Assembly: GCF_900187985.1 (NCBI RefSeq)
Contig: NZ_FZOA01000002.1
Location: forward strand, 127,805-191,804
From: Methylobacillus rhizosphaerae
GTDB taxonomy: Bacteria; Pseudomonadota; Gammaproteobacteria; Burkholderiales; Methylophilaceae
Direction of reading: 5' to 3'
DNA: 64,000 nucleotides
The position numbers and the translations under genes were made by a program. Each line of letters begins with the position of its first letter. Positions within the stretch are counted from its first letter, which is position 1. Below the pieces are notes generated by a model. That model worked only from the letters and a program-made list of their open reading frames with translations. It searched no databases and was not told the origin of the DNA. Of the stretch, positions 57,266 to 64,000 are shown one piece after another.

Positions 57266-58459
57266 ATGAATACATCAGTTCAACAGAATAATGGCGTTGC
57301 CGCATCCAAGACCAATACCCAGCCTTTATGGCTGCTGGCTGAGGTGACCTATCGTTGCCCCTTGCATTGTGCTTTCTGCTATAACCCGACAGACTATGAC
57401 AAGCATACCAAGAACGAGCTGAGTACCGAGCAATGGATACAGGCGCTGCGTGACGCACGCAAGTTGGGTGCCTTGCAGCTTGGGATTTCCGGTGGCGAAC
57501 CCTTGCTGCGCGATGATATCGAGGAAATTGTTGCCGAGGCTGGTCGTCTGGGTTATTACAGCAACCTGATCACTTCCGGTGTCGGCCTGACAGAAAAACG
57601 CATCAGTGCATTCAAGGCAGGCGGCCTGGATCATATCCAGCTGTCCATGCATGACATCACTGAGGAAATCAACAACTTCATCACTAATACCAGTACCTTC
57701 AAGCTCAAGCAAAAAGTCGCGGCCATGATCAAGGATCACGGCTACCCCATGGTGCTCAACGTGGTGATCCATCGCTACAACATCAAGCACGTCAAGGAAA
57801 TCCTGGAAATGGCGGAAGCCCTGGGGGCCGATTTCGTCGAGCTGGCCAATACCCAGTATTACGGCTGGTCCCTGGTCAACCGCAACCAGTTGATGCCGAC
57901 CAAGGAACAGATTGACGAGGCGGAAGCCGTGACCAATGAGTTCCGTAAAAAAGTCGGCAATAAAATGAAGATCTATTTTGTCGTACCCGATTATTTTTCG
58001 GACAGGCCCAAGAAATGCATGAATGGCTGGGGTGAAGTGTTCATGATCGTGACCGCCAATGGGGATGTTTTGCCCTGCCATTCAGCCCGTGTCTTGCCTA
58101 ATATAAGCTTTCCCAACGTCAAGGAAAATGGCTTGAAGTGGGTGTGGGAAGAGTCGCCTGCATTCAATAAGTATCGCGGCGATGACTGGATGAAGGAGCC
58201 TTGCCGCAGTTGTTCTGAAAAGGAAAAGGACCTGGGCGGCTGCCGTTGCCAGGCTTTCCTGCTATCCGGCGATGCGGAAGCCGCTGACCCGGTCTGCACC
58301 AAGTCACCTCATCGCCATTTGATCGATGAAGCCATTGCCAATGCGCAGAAGCCATACCTGCAGGCGCAACCCATCCTTTTCCGTAATGATAAGAACTCAC
58401 GCAAACTGATTGAAGGTGAAAACCGCGAGCGGGTTGAAGAGTTCCACGCATTACCTTGA
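57266..58459 (+). CDS. pqqE: PQQ radical SAM enzyme PqqE
   Basis: A 397-residue SPASM radical SAM enzyme that makes the Glu15-Tyr19 C-C bond in PqqA. The radical SAM cysteines Cys31, Cys35 and Cys38 are in CPLHCAFC, followed by the SGGEPLLRDD motif near residue 75. Auxiliary cluster cysteines are in KKCMNGWGEVF, LPCHSARV and CRSCSEKEKDLGGCRCQAFL, with a last Cys in DPVCTKSPH. Last gene of the operon; pqqF/pqqG peptidase genes are not here. Confidence 0.96.
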   Translation: MNTSVQQNNGVAASKTNTQPLWLLAEVTYRCPLHCAFCYNPTDYDKHTKNELSTEQWIQALRDARKLGALQLGISGGEPLLRDDIEEIVAEAGRLGYYSNLITSGVGLTEKRISAFKAGGLDHIQLSMHDITEEINNFITNTSTFKLKQKVAAMIKDHGYPMVLNVVIHRYNIKHVKEILEMAEALGADFVELANTQYYGWSLVNRNQLMPTKEQIDEAEAVTNEFRKKVGNKMKIYFVVPDYFSDRPKKCMNGWGEVFMIVTANGDVLPCHSARVLPNISFPNVKENGLKWVWEESPAFNKYRGDDWMKEPCRSCSEKEKDLGGCRCQAFLLSGDAEAADPVCTKSPHRHLIDEAIANAQKPYLQAQPILFRNDKNSRKLIEGENRERVEEFHALP

Positions 58460-58475
58460 GTGAAGCACTGGACAT

Positions 58476-58503
58476 AAAAAAGGGAGCATCTGCTCCCTTT
58501 TTT
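58476..58503. terminator. Bidirectional rho-independent terminator
   Basis: Stem AAAAAAGGGAGCA/TGCTCCCTTTTTT (58476-58488 and 58491-58503) between pqqE and convergent cysH. Confidence 0.92.
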
Positions 58504-58530
58504 ATGTGGCTCACATGACTGTAATCATCA

Positions 58531-59151
58531 TTAATGCGCCAGGTGCAGTCCGCATTCGCGGTTTTCTTCGCCCTTGGTAGGATCGATGTAATCAAAGTTG
58601 TTGGGCAGGTTATGCTCGGTAATGTACTGGTAAAGCTCCTTGGAGCTCCAATGCAACAATGGGGCAACTTTGATCAGGCCATCCGGGTTGATGCTGACCG
58701 GGTCCATCTGGGCGCGAACGGCAGTATCGGTGGCACGCAGGGCGGTGAACCAGACTTCAGGTGCAGTTTCACGCAGTGCACGGGCAAATGGCTCCAGTTT
58801 CACTTCTTCCGTGAATGCAGCATGGCGTGGGTCATCCAGTGCTGGTACAACGCCATCTACCGCTTCGCGATGGGCGCGTGAGCGTTTGGGCAGGTAAATG
58901 CTCAGGTTGAGGTTCAGTTGCCTGGTGATTTCGTCCGCGCAGCGATAAGTGGCTTCGGTATTGTAGCCATTATCCATCCAGATCACTGGTGTGCCAGGCT
59001 GGACTCTGCTGACCATGTGCAGGATGACAGCTTCAAAAGGACGGAAGTTGGTGGTGACAATGGCTTTCTTGTTCAGGCTCAATGCCCATTCCACCAGTTT
59101 TTCCGCGTTGCGGCCGAGTTCCGCGTTGATTTTGTCCAGGTCCAGTTGCAT
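58531..59151 (-). CDS. cysH: Phosphoadenylyl-sulfate reductase family protein, short form
   Basis: About 206 residues, start at ATG 59151 after GGAG; longer frames upstream lack conserved sequence. It reduces activated sulfate to sulfite with thioredoxin. The catalytic C-terminal ECGLH motif is present and the central VWFTALRATDTAVRAQMDP region matches CysH. E. coli CysH has 244 residues; this one is shorter because the segment before ECGLH is compact. It has no paired cysteines for the [4Fe-4S] cluster of APS reductases, which points to a cluster-free PAPS type, but the APS versus PAPS preference needs activity data. cysN lies 4.4 kb away. Confidence 0.82.
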   Translation of the reverse strand: MQLDLDKINAELGRNAEKLVEWALSLNKKAIVTTNFRPFEAVILHMVSRVQPGTPVIWMDNGYNTEATYRCADEITRQLNLNLSIYLPKRSRAHREAVDGVVPALDDPRHAAFTEEVKLEPFARALRETAPEVWFTALRATDTAVRAQMDPVSINPDGLIKVAPLLHWSSKELYQYITEHNLPNNFDYIDPTKGEENRECGLHLAH

Positions 59152-59319
59152 GTTGTACTCCAGTATGTAAGCCGTGCGAGATCGGCGTAAGGTAAGTTGC
59201 TTATTGTAACAAAGCACTGCTCTTGATTACATTGGCAGTCATATGAAAATGCATGGTTGCGCCAATGAGCAACATGCAATAGCCTGTGAAAAAATCAAAC
59301 ACCAGTCAGGGGGCCAAGG

Positions 59320-60516
59320 ATGTTTACAGCATTACTGCAGAACCAGATCCAGAAAAGTTTGACAGGATTGCCAGTGTCAGTGACGTGGCGTGGCGAGCGG
59401 ATTGCAGGTAATGCGGATGCCAGGGTGACGATTCATGCCAGGGATGCCAAGGTTCTCGGTATCCTGGCCAAGCCTACACTGGGCGGACTGGCGCGTGCTT
59501 ATGTGGAAAATTGGGTGGATTTGCAAGGGTCAGCACAGGACATCCTTTCCCTGGGACAGGCCTATTGCGGAGTTGATGCCAGCCAGGATGCGGAAACCCG
59601 CAAGGATTGGCGTTGGTGGCGGCACACGCGTGCCGATGACAGGCGCAACATCAATTATCACTATGATGTCTCCAATGATTTTTACGGCTTATGGCTGGAT
59701 AGCCGGCGGGTTTATTCCTGTGCCTATTTTGCACAAGGCGACGAAAGCCTGGATCAGGCACAGGAAAAAAAGCTGGACCATATCTGCCGCAAGCTCATGT
59801 TGCGCCCCGGGGAACGCTTGCTTGATATCGGCTGTGGCTGGGGCGGGCTGGTGCTGCATGCAGTCGAGCGTTATGGAGTCAAGGCCGTTGGCATTACCTT
59901 GTCCAACGATCAACATGCCTATGTGCAGAACTTGATACAAGAGCGGGGTCTGCAGGACCGGTTGGAAGTCCGGCTCATGGATTACCGCGACCTGCCATCC
60001 AATGAGACATTCGACAAGATTGCCAGTGTGGGCATGTTCGAGCATGTGGGGCGCAAGAATCTGAGGCTGTATTTCGACAAGATTTACCACTTGCTGAATA
60101 CGGGAGGCCTGGTGATGAATCATGGCATTACTTCTGTCGCCGTGAAAAGCAGTGGGTTGGGCAGCGATATTGCTGAATTCGTCGATAACTATGTGTTCCC
60201 TGGCGGTGAGCTGACCCATATTTCCAATGTACTGGCTGAATTGTCCCAGTCCGGGCTGGAGCCGCTGGATGCGGAAAACCTGCGGCCGCATTACGGCAAG
60301 ACTTTGTGGCAATGGGTGCAGCGGCTGGAAGCCAGGCAGGAGCAAGCGCTGGAGATGATAGGTGAGCGCAAGTACCGTATCTGGCGCATCTATATGGCCG
60401 GTTCCGCATTTGCCTTTGACCATAACTGGCTGGCGTTATTCCAGATCGTAGCTGGCAAGCCGGATTCACAGGGGCACCTGGATTATCCCTATAACCGTAG
60501 CCATATCTATCGCTAG
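59320..60516 (+). CDS. cfa: Cyclopropane-fatty-acyl-phospholipid synthase
   Basis: A 398-residue SAM-dependent enzyme of the Cfa family that methylenates cis-unsaturated acyl chains of membrane phospholipids. AdoMet motif LLDIGCGWGG is at 167-176; NINYHYDVSNDFY near 110-122 and the active Cys in SCAYF near 133-137 are typical. Soluble, membrane-associated. Starts 169 bp from cysH in a divergent region, with a GC-rich hairpin after its stop. Confidence 0.93.
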   Translation: MFTALLQNQIQKSLTGLPVSVTWRGERIAGNADARVTIHARDAKVLGILAKPTLGGLARAYVENWVDLQGSAQDILSLGQAYCGVDASQDAETRKDWRWWRHTRADDRRNINYHYDVSNDFYGLWLDSRRVYSCAYFAQGDESLDQAQEKKLDHICRKLMLRPGERLLDIGCGWGGLVLHAVERYGVKAVGITLSNDQHAYVQNLIQERGLQDRLEVRLMDYRDLPSNETFDKIASVGMFEHVGRKNLRLYFDKIYHLLNTGGLVMNHGITSVAVKSSGLGSDIAEFVDNYVFPGGELTHISNVLAELSQSGLEPLDAENLRPHYGKTLWQWVQRLEARQEQALEMIGERKYRIWRIYMAGSAFAFDHNWLALFQIVAGKPDSQGHLDYPYNRSHIYR

Positions 60517-60537
60517 CCTATATTCTTGACACTTTTG

Positions 60538-60554
60538 CCGGGGCCATCCCCGGT
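60538..60554 (+). terminator. Weak hairpin after cfa
   Basis: CCGGGG/CCCCGG with a CCAT loop (60538-60543 and 60548-60553), followed only by TTTG, so probably weak. Confidence 0.4.
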
Positions 60555-60575
60555 TTGAGTGTGAGCTGATCTGAT

Positions 60576-61760
60576 ATGCGCAACCCCCTTTTTTTGGTAT
60601 ATGTACTGGCAGGCCTGACGGCGCTGGCACCGTTTGCCATTGATACCTATCTGCCAGCTTTTCCTGCGCTGGAGCATGACTTTGCTGCATCGACCATTGA
60701 AGTCCAGCACAGTCTGACTTTCTATCTTTTGCCTTATGCGTTGATGACCTTGTTTCATGGTGCCATCAGCGATGCCATTGGGCGCATTGCCACCATACGC
60801 TGGGGACTGGGAATATTCACCTTGGCCTCGATTGGTTGCATGCTGGCGCCGAATGTCGAAACCCTGTGGGTCATGAGAATCGTACAAGGCTTGTCTGCCG
60901 GTGCGGGTAATGTCGTTGCCAGGGCCATGGTGCGTGATCTCTATCAGGGCGTGGAAGCCCAGCGGGTCATGGCGACTATCCAGATGTTGTTTGCGATTGC
61001 TCCGGCCGTGGCTCCTGTGATTGGTGGCTGGCTGCTGGGTATCCACTGGCAGGCAATTTTCGGTTTTCTTGCCTTGTATTCGGCCATCATGTTATGGGCG
61101 GCATCTCGATTTCTGCCGGAGACTGTGCCGCAAGAAAAGCGTAGTCCATTGTCCTTCCGTAATGTATACCGGAATTACCGCACTATTTTCACTCACCGGG
61201 AATACAGTGTGCTGGTATTGGCGACAGGTGCCAATTTTTCCGCATTTTTCCTCTACGTGCTTGCCAGCCCGGTATTTTTGATCGAGCACCTGGGGTTGAG
61301 CTCCCAGCAGTTTGCCTGGATGTTTATTCCTACTGTATGCGGCACGATACTTGGCTCATGGCTTGCAAAGAGGGCCGCAGGACGTTACGGCACCAGGCAG
61401 ATACTGTGGTGTGCTTATGCATGGATGGCACTCATGGCTGTGTGTAATCTGCTTGTCAGTGCCTTGCCTTTCATGCATCCCGCACTGAATATACTGCCTA
61501 TAGCCTTGTTCAATATAGGCATGGCGCTTGCAATGCCAGTGTTGTCAGTCAGTGCGTTGGATTGCCATCCGCGGATTCGAGGGACTGCTGCTTCCGGGCA
61601 GGCATTCATGCAAATGTTGCTTTCCACCATATCTGCCGGGCTGGTGGCACCATTGGTCTGGCATCATCCGGCTGGGTTGGCATTGACCATGCTGGGATTC
61701 TTGTTGCTGGGCTGGCTGGCGGTCAGGCGTAGCCAATTACTGCTGCATCGGCAGGAATAG
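60576..61760 (+). CDS. Bcr/CflA-family MFS drug efflux transporter
   Basis: A 394-residue, 12-helix major facilitator of the DHA1 Bcr/CflA branch. Characteristic DTYLPAFPALEHDF after TM1, the A-type loop GAISDAIGRIATIRWG and RIVQGLSAGAGNVVARAMVRD between TM4 and TM5 are present. Relatives export bicyclomycin, chloramphenicol or sulfonamides and cysteine; the substrate here is unknown. 59 bp after cfa. Confidence 0.9.
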   Translation: MRNPLFLVYVLAGLTALAPFAIDTYLPAFPALEHDFAASTIEVQHSLTFYLLPYALMTLFHGAISDAIGRIATIRWGLGIFTLASIGCMLAPNVETLWVMRIVQGLSAGAGNVVARAMVRDLYQGVEAQRVMATIQMLFAIAPAVAPVIGGWLLGIHWQAIFGFLALYSAIMLWAASRFLPETVPQEKRSPLSFRNVYRNYRTIFTHREYSVLVLATGANFSAFFLYVLASPVFLIEHLGLSSQQFAWMFIPTVCGTILGSWLAKRAAGRYGTRQILWCAYAWMALMAVCNLLVSALPFMHPALNILPIALFNIGMALAMPVLSVSALDCHPRIRGTAASGQAFMQMLLSTISAGLVAPLVWHHPAGLALTMLGFLLLGWLAVRRSQLLLHRQE

Positions 61761-61870
61761 AGGATTATCTGCGCAATAAGGATCATCGCGCCTTATAATA
61801 ACCCTTTTAGTCTGCCGATTGGCACTCAACCAGGCAGCCCTTGGCTGCTCCAGATTTTCGAGAGGTATTC

Positions 61871-63064
61871 ATGGTTATCAAACCCCGCGTACGCGGCTTC
61901 ATTTGCGTGACAGCGCATCCTGTTGGCTGTGAGGCCAATGTCCAGCAGCAGATTGATTATGTGAAGGCACAAGGGCCGTTTGATGGCCCTAAGCGTGTAC
62001 TGGTCATCGGTTCATCAACAGGGTATGGCCTGGCTGCTCGTATCAGTGCGACATTTGCCAGTGGTGCGGCAACCGTCGGTGTATTCCTGGAGCGCGCAGG
62101 AGAGGGCAACAAGCCGGGGACTGCTGGCTGGTATAACTCGGCAGCCTTCCATAAACTGGCCGAAGCGGAAGGCCTGTATGCAGCCAGTATCAATGGCGAT
62201 GCATTCTCGGATGCGGTGAAGCAACAAACCATAGACACCATCAAGCGTGACCTCGGGCAAGTAGACCTTGTTGTGTATAGCCTGGCGGCACCGCGCCGTA
62301 CACATCCGAAAACCGGGCATGTCTATAACTCTACGCTCAAACCCATAGGCAAGACTTTGCATCAGCGTGGCCTGGATACCGATAAGGAAGTCATCAAGGA
62401 AAATGTCATCGAGCCTGCGACAGACGAGGAAATTGCCAATACCGTTGCCGTGATGGGCGGGGAAGACTGGCAGATGTGGATTGAGGCACTGGATCAGGCT
62501 GGCGTGCTGGCAGATGGTGCCAAGACCACGGCCTTTACTTATCTCGGTGAGAAAATCACCCACGATATCTACTGGAACGGCACCATCGGCGCTGCCAAGA
62601 AAGACCTGGATCAGCGCGTGTTGCAGATCAGGGAGCAACTGGCAGCCAGGGGCGGCTATGCCCGCGTTGCCGTACTCAAGGCACTGGTGACACAGGCCAG
62701 CTCCGCCATCCCGATGATGCCGCTCTATCTTTCCTTACTGTTCAAGGTGATGAAGCAGGCCGGTACGCACGAGGGTTGTATCGAACAAGTGGATGGCTTG
62801 TATCGCGATAGTCTGTATAACAATCAGCCCATCGTGGATGAAGAGGGGCGCCTGCGTGCGGATTACAAGGAACTGGCACCTGAAATTCAGAATGAAGTGG
62901 CTGCCTTGTGGGATACGGTCACAGATGACAACTTGTACGAACTGACGGACTTTACCGGCTATAAATCAGATTTCCTGCGCCTGTTCGGTTTTGGTGTGGA
63001 AGGTGTGGATTACGAAGCTGATGTAAATCCGGAAGTGCAGATCAGGAACCTGACACAGGTGTGA
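61871..63064 (+). CDS. fabV: Trans-2-enoyl-ACP/CoA reductase FabV type
   Basis: A 397-residue NADH-dependent enoyl reductase of the FabV/TER family (SDR-like, larger than FabI). NAD fold [12 protein letters not shown] near residues 43-54; the catalytic Tyr-x8-Lys pair is in [12 protein letters not shown] near 235-245; the substrate loop is around [11 protein letters not shown]. FabV reduces the last double bond in fatty acid elongation and is insensitive to triclosan in characterised relatives. Start ATG 61871 follows AGAGG. Confidence 0.94.
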   Translation: MVIKPRVRGFICVTAHPVGCEANVQQQIDYVKAQGPFDGPKRVLVIGSSTGYGLAARISATFASGAATVGVFLERAGEGNKPGTAGWYNSAAFHKLAEAEGLYAASINGDAFSDAVKQQTIDTIKRDLGQVDLVVYSLAAPRRTHPKTGHVYNSTLKPIGKTLHQRGLDTDKEVIKENVIEPATDEEIANTVAVMGGEDWQMWIEALDQAGVLADGAKTTAFTYLGEKITHDIYWNGTIGAAKKDLDQRVLQIREQLAARGGYARVAVLKALVTQASSAIPMMPLYLSLLFKVMKQAGTHEGCIEQVDGLYRDSLYNNQPIVDEEGRLRADYKELAPEIQNEVAALWDTVTDDNLYELTDFTGYKSDFLRLFGFGVEGVDYEADVNPEVQIRNLTQV

Positions 63065-63088
63065 TGTTGCTGGAGAAGTCATAGAAAT

Positions 63089-63114
63089 AAAAAAGGCCTG
63101 CAAAGGCCTTTTTT
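63089..63114. terminator. Bidirectional rho-independent terminator
   Basis: Stem AAAAAAGGCCT/AGGCCTTTTTT (63089-63099 and 63104-63114) with GCAA loop, between fabV and fdxA. Confidence 0.92.
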
Positions 63115-63136
63115 ATTGGGCTGGAAGGAAAATGAC

Positions 63137-63460
63137 TTACTCAACCAGCAGGTCACGCTTGCCTGTAGTACCGTTGTTGGCATCTGCATCCGGCATCGGC
63201 GCCTTACGAGCGGTAATGGTAGGCCAGATTTCAGCGAGACGCGCATTGAGTGCGATGAATTCCTGCTGATCATCAGGCACATCATCTTCAGAGAAGATGG
63301 CCTCAGCCGGGCATTCCGCCACGCACAATGTGCAGTCTATGCATTCATCCGGGTTGATCGCCAGGAAGTTGGGGCCTTCCACGAAGCAGTCAACAGGGCA
63401 GACATCCACGCAGTCGGTATATTTACACTGGATACAATTTTCAGTTACAACGTATGCCAT
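63137..63460 (-). CDS. fdxA: 7Fe-type ferredoxin FdxA
   Basis: A 107-residue bacterial ferredoxin with N-terminal cluster motifs [19 protein letters not shown] and [12 protein letters not shown], the arrangement of [3Fe-4S][4Fe-4S] proteins such as Azotobacter FdI. The C-terminal extension of about 45 residues ([13 protein letters not shown]) is typical. An electron carrier; the Rieske oxygenase in this window is one possible but unproven partner. Confidence 0.95.
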   Translation of the reverse strand: MAYVVTENCIQCKYTDCVDVCPVDCFVEGPNFLAINPDECIDCTLCVAECPAEAIFSEDDVPDDQQEFIALNARLAEIWPTITARKAPMPDADANNGTTGKRDLLVE

Positions 63461-63575
63461 TTTATTCCTCTAAGGATCGTTGCTATTCACACCAAGATAG
63501 CAACGCATTATAAGTGATATTAAATACTATATTTATTGATTTTATAGATAAGACTATTTTGTTTCACCGATAAAA

Positions 63576-64000
63576 TCAGGCTTGCACCATACCGGCGCCC
63601 ACTGTGTTGTTGGTCGTTTCATCAATGATGATGAAGGAGCCAGTAGCGCGATTCAGTTCATAAGGATCAATCATGAGCGGCTGTGCCAGCTTGAAGGTAA
63701 TGCTGGCGATATCGTTCATGTTCAGGCCACCACCTTCTGCAGGCAATTGAGTCGTGGTATTGACATCAATCTTGTAGGCAATGTTGCCTACTTTAGCTTT
63801 GGATTCCCGGGCGGTATGGCGAATGATATAGGTGCGTGCGCTGGAAAGCGGGGTTTCCGACAGCCAGCACACCATGGCGTTCAGCTGCTTGACTGGCTCA
63901 GGCACGGAGTCGCTCTTGACGATCATGTCACCGCGTGAAATATCAATTTCATCTTCAAGCAGGAGAGTGATGGATTGTTCGGTAATGGCGTGTTCCAGCA
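63576..64000 (-). CDS. cysN: Sulfate adenylyltransferase subunit 1, C-terminal part
   Basis: The 3' end of a gene running off the window edge; about 140 codons are visible. The reading frame ends at 63576 and continues to base 64000. The sequence LLEDEIDISRGDMIVKS, VCWLSETPLSSARTYIIRHTA and VNTTTQLPAEGGGLNMNDIA matches the EF-Tu-like domains III of CysN, the GTPase subunit of ATP sulfurylase. The visible end (GAGMVQA) has no CysC kinase fusion. Together with cysH it covers sulfate activation and reduction. Confidence 0.88.
   Translation of the reverse strand, partial: LEHAITEQSITLLLEDEIDISRGDMIVKSDSVPEPVKQLNAMVCWLSETPLSSARTYIIRHTARESKAKVGNIAYKIDVNTTTQLPAEGGGLNMNDIASITFKLAQPLMIDPYELNRATGSFIIIDETTNNTVGAGMVQA

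Noticed and set aside
1-64000. tRNA, rRNA, CRISPR and mobile elements
   Set aside because: None seen: no cloverleaf-like sequence, spaced repeats, transposase frame or terminal inverted repeats in the gaps I read.

Overview
The window reads as chromosomal DNA of a Gram-negative methylotrophic betaproteobacterium, most likely of the family Methylophilaceae (Methylobacillus-like). The reasons are a complete pqqABCDE operon, a XoxF-type methanol dehydrogenase with the lanthanide-binding aspartate, a second PQQ-type sugar dehydrogenase, and the conserved block leuC-leuD-leuB-asd-fimV-truA-trpFBA-accD-folC-dedD-cvpA-purF-metZ. Genus is an inference; no rRNA gene is present. I see no tRNA, rRNA, insertion sequence, prophage or CRISPR array.

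Layout. 1-22957 is a mixed region: acetyl-CoA synthetase (acs) and glnE, a lipoprotein sugar dehydrogenase, a PrmC-like methyltransferase, a Na/Pi cotransporter, CsgG-like and Sel1-like lipoproteins, the solitary xoxF, a run of small membrane and envelope proteins (including a 51-residue protein and two overlapping TM2 genes), a NarX-type two-component pair, an EamA exporter and a Rieske oxygenase. 22958-23403 is non-coding and probably a structured RNA leader or sRNA ending in a terminator just before argD. 23404-27726 holds argD-argF-argG-ppnP-yajQ. 27787-46217 is the leu/asd/fimV/tru/trp/acc/fol/pur/met block, interrupted between fimV and truA by an SfnB/DszC-like flavin monooxygenase gene that carries its own sigma-54-like promoter and is fenced by terminators. 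46285-47520 has two small proteins and a 2-Cys peroxiredoxin. 47747-54921 is gyrA-serC-pheA-hisC with a diguanylate cyclase gene between pheA and hisC. 55128-58459 is pqqABCDE, sitting where many betaproteobacteria continue with tyrA-aroA-cmk-rpsA. 58531-64000 carries cysH, a cyclopropane-fatty-acid synthase, a Bcr/CflA exporter, fabV, fdxA and the 3' part of cysN.

How the genes fit together. pqqABCDE makes the cofactor used by xoxF and probably by the sugar dehydrogenase. Arginine, leucine, threonine/methionine/lysine (asd, metZ), tryptophan, serine, phenylalanine and histidine genes give an autotroph-like biosynthetic repertoire typical of obligate methylotrophs. cysH and cysN belong to sulfate assimilation, and the SfnB-like gene suggests an additional organosulfur route that may be induced on sulfur starvation.

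Most noteworthy: the sigma-54-like promoter plus paired upstream repeats in front of the SfnB-like gene; the perfect palindrome upstream of pqqA; the structured RNA candidate before argD; the orphan XoxF; the gene insertions into two otherwise conserved operons. No clearly unprecedented multi-gene system was found.
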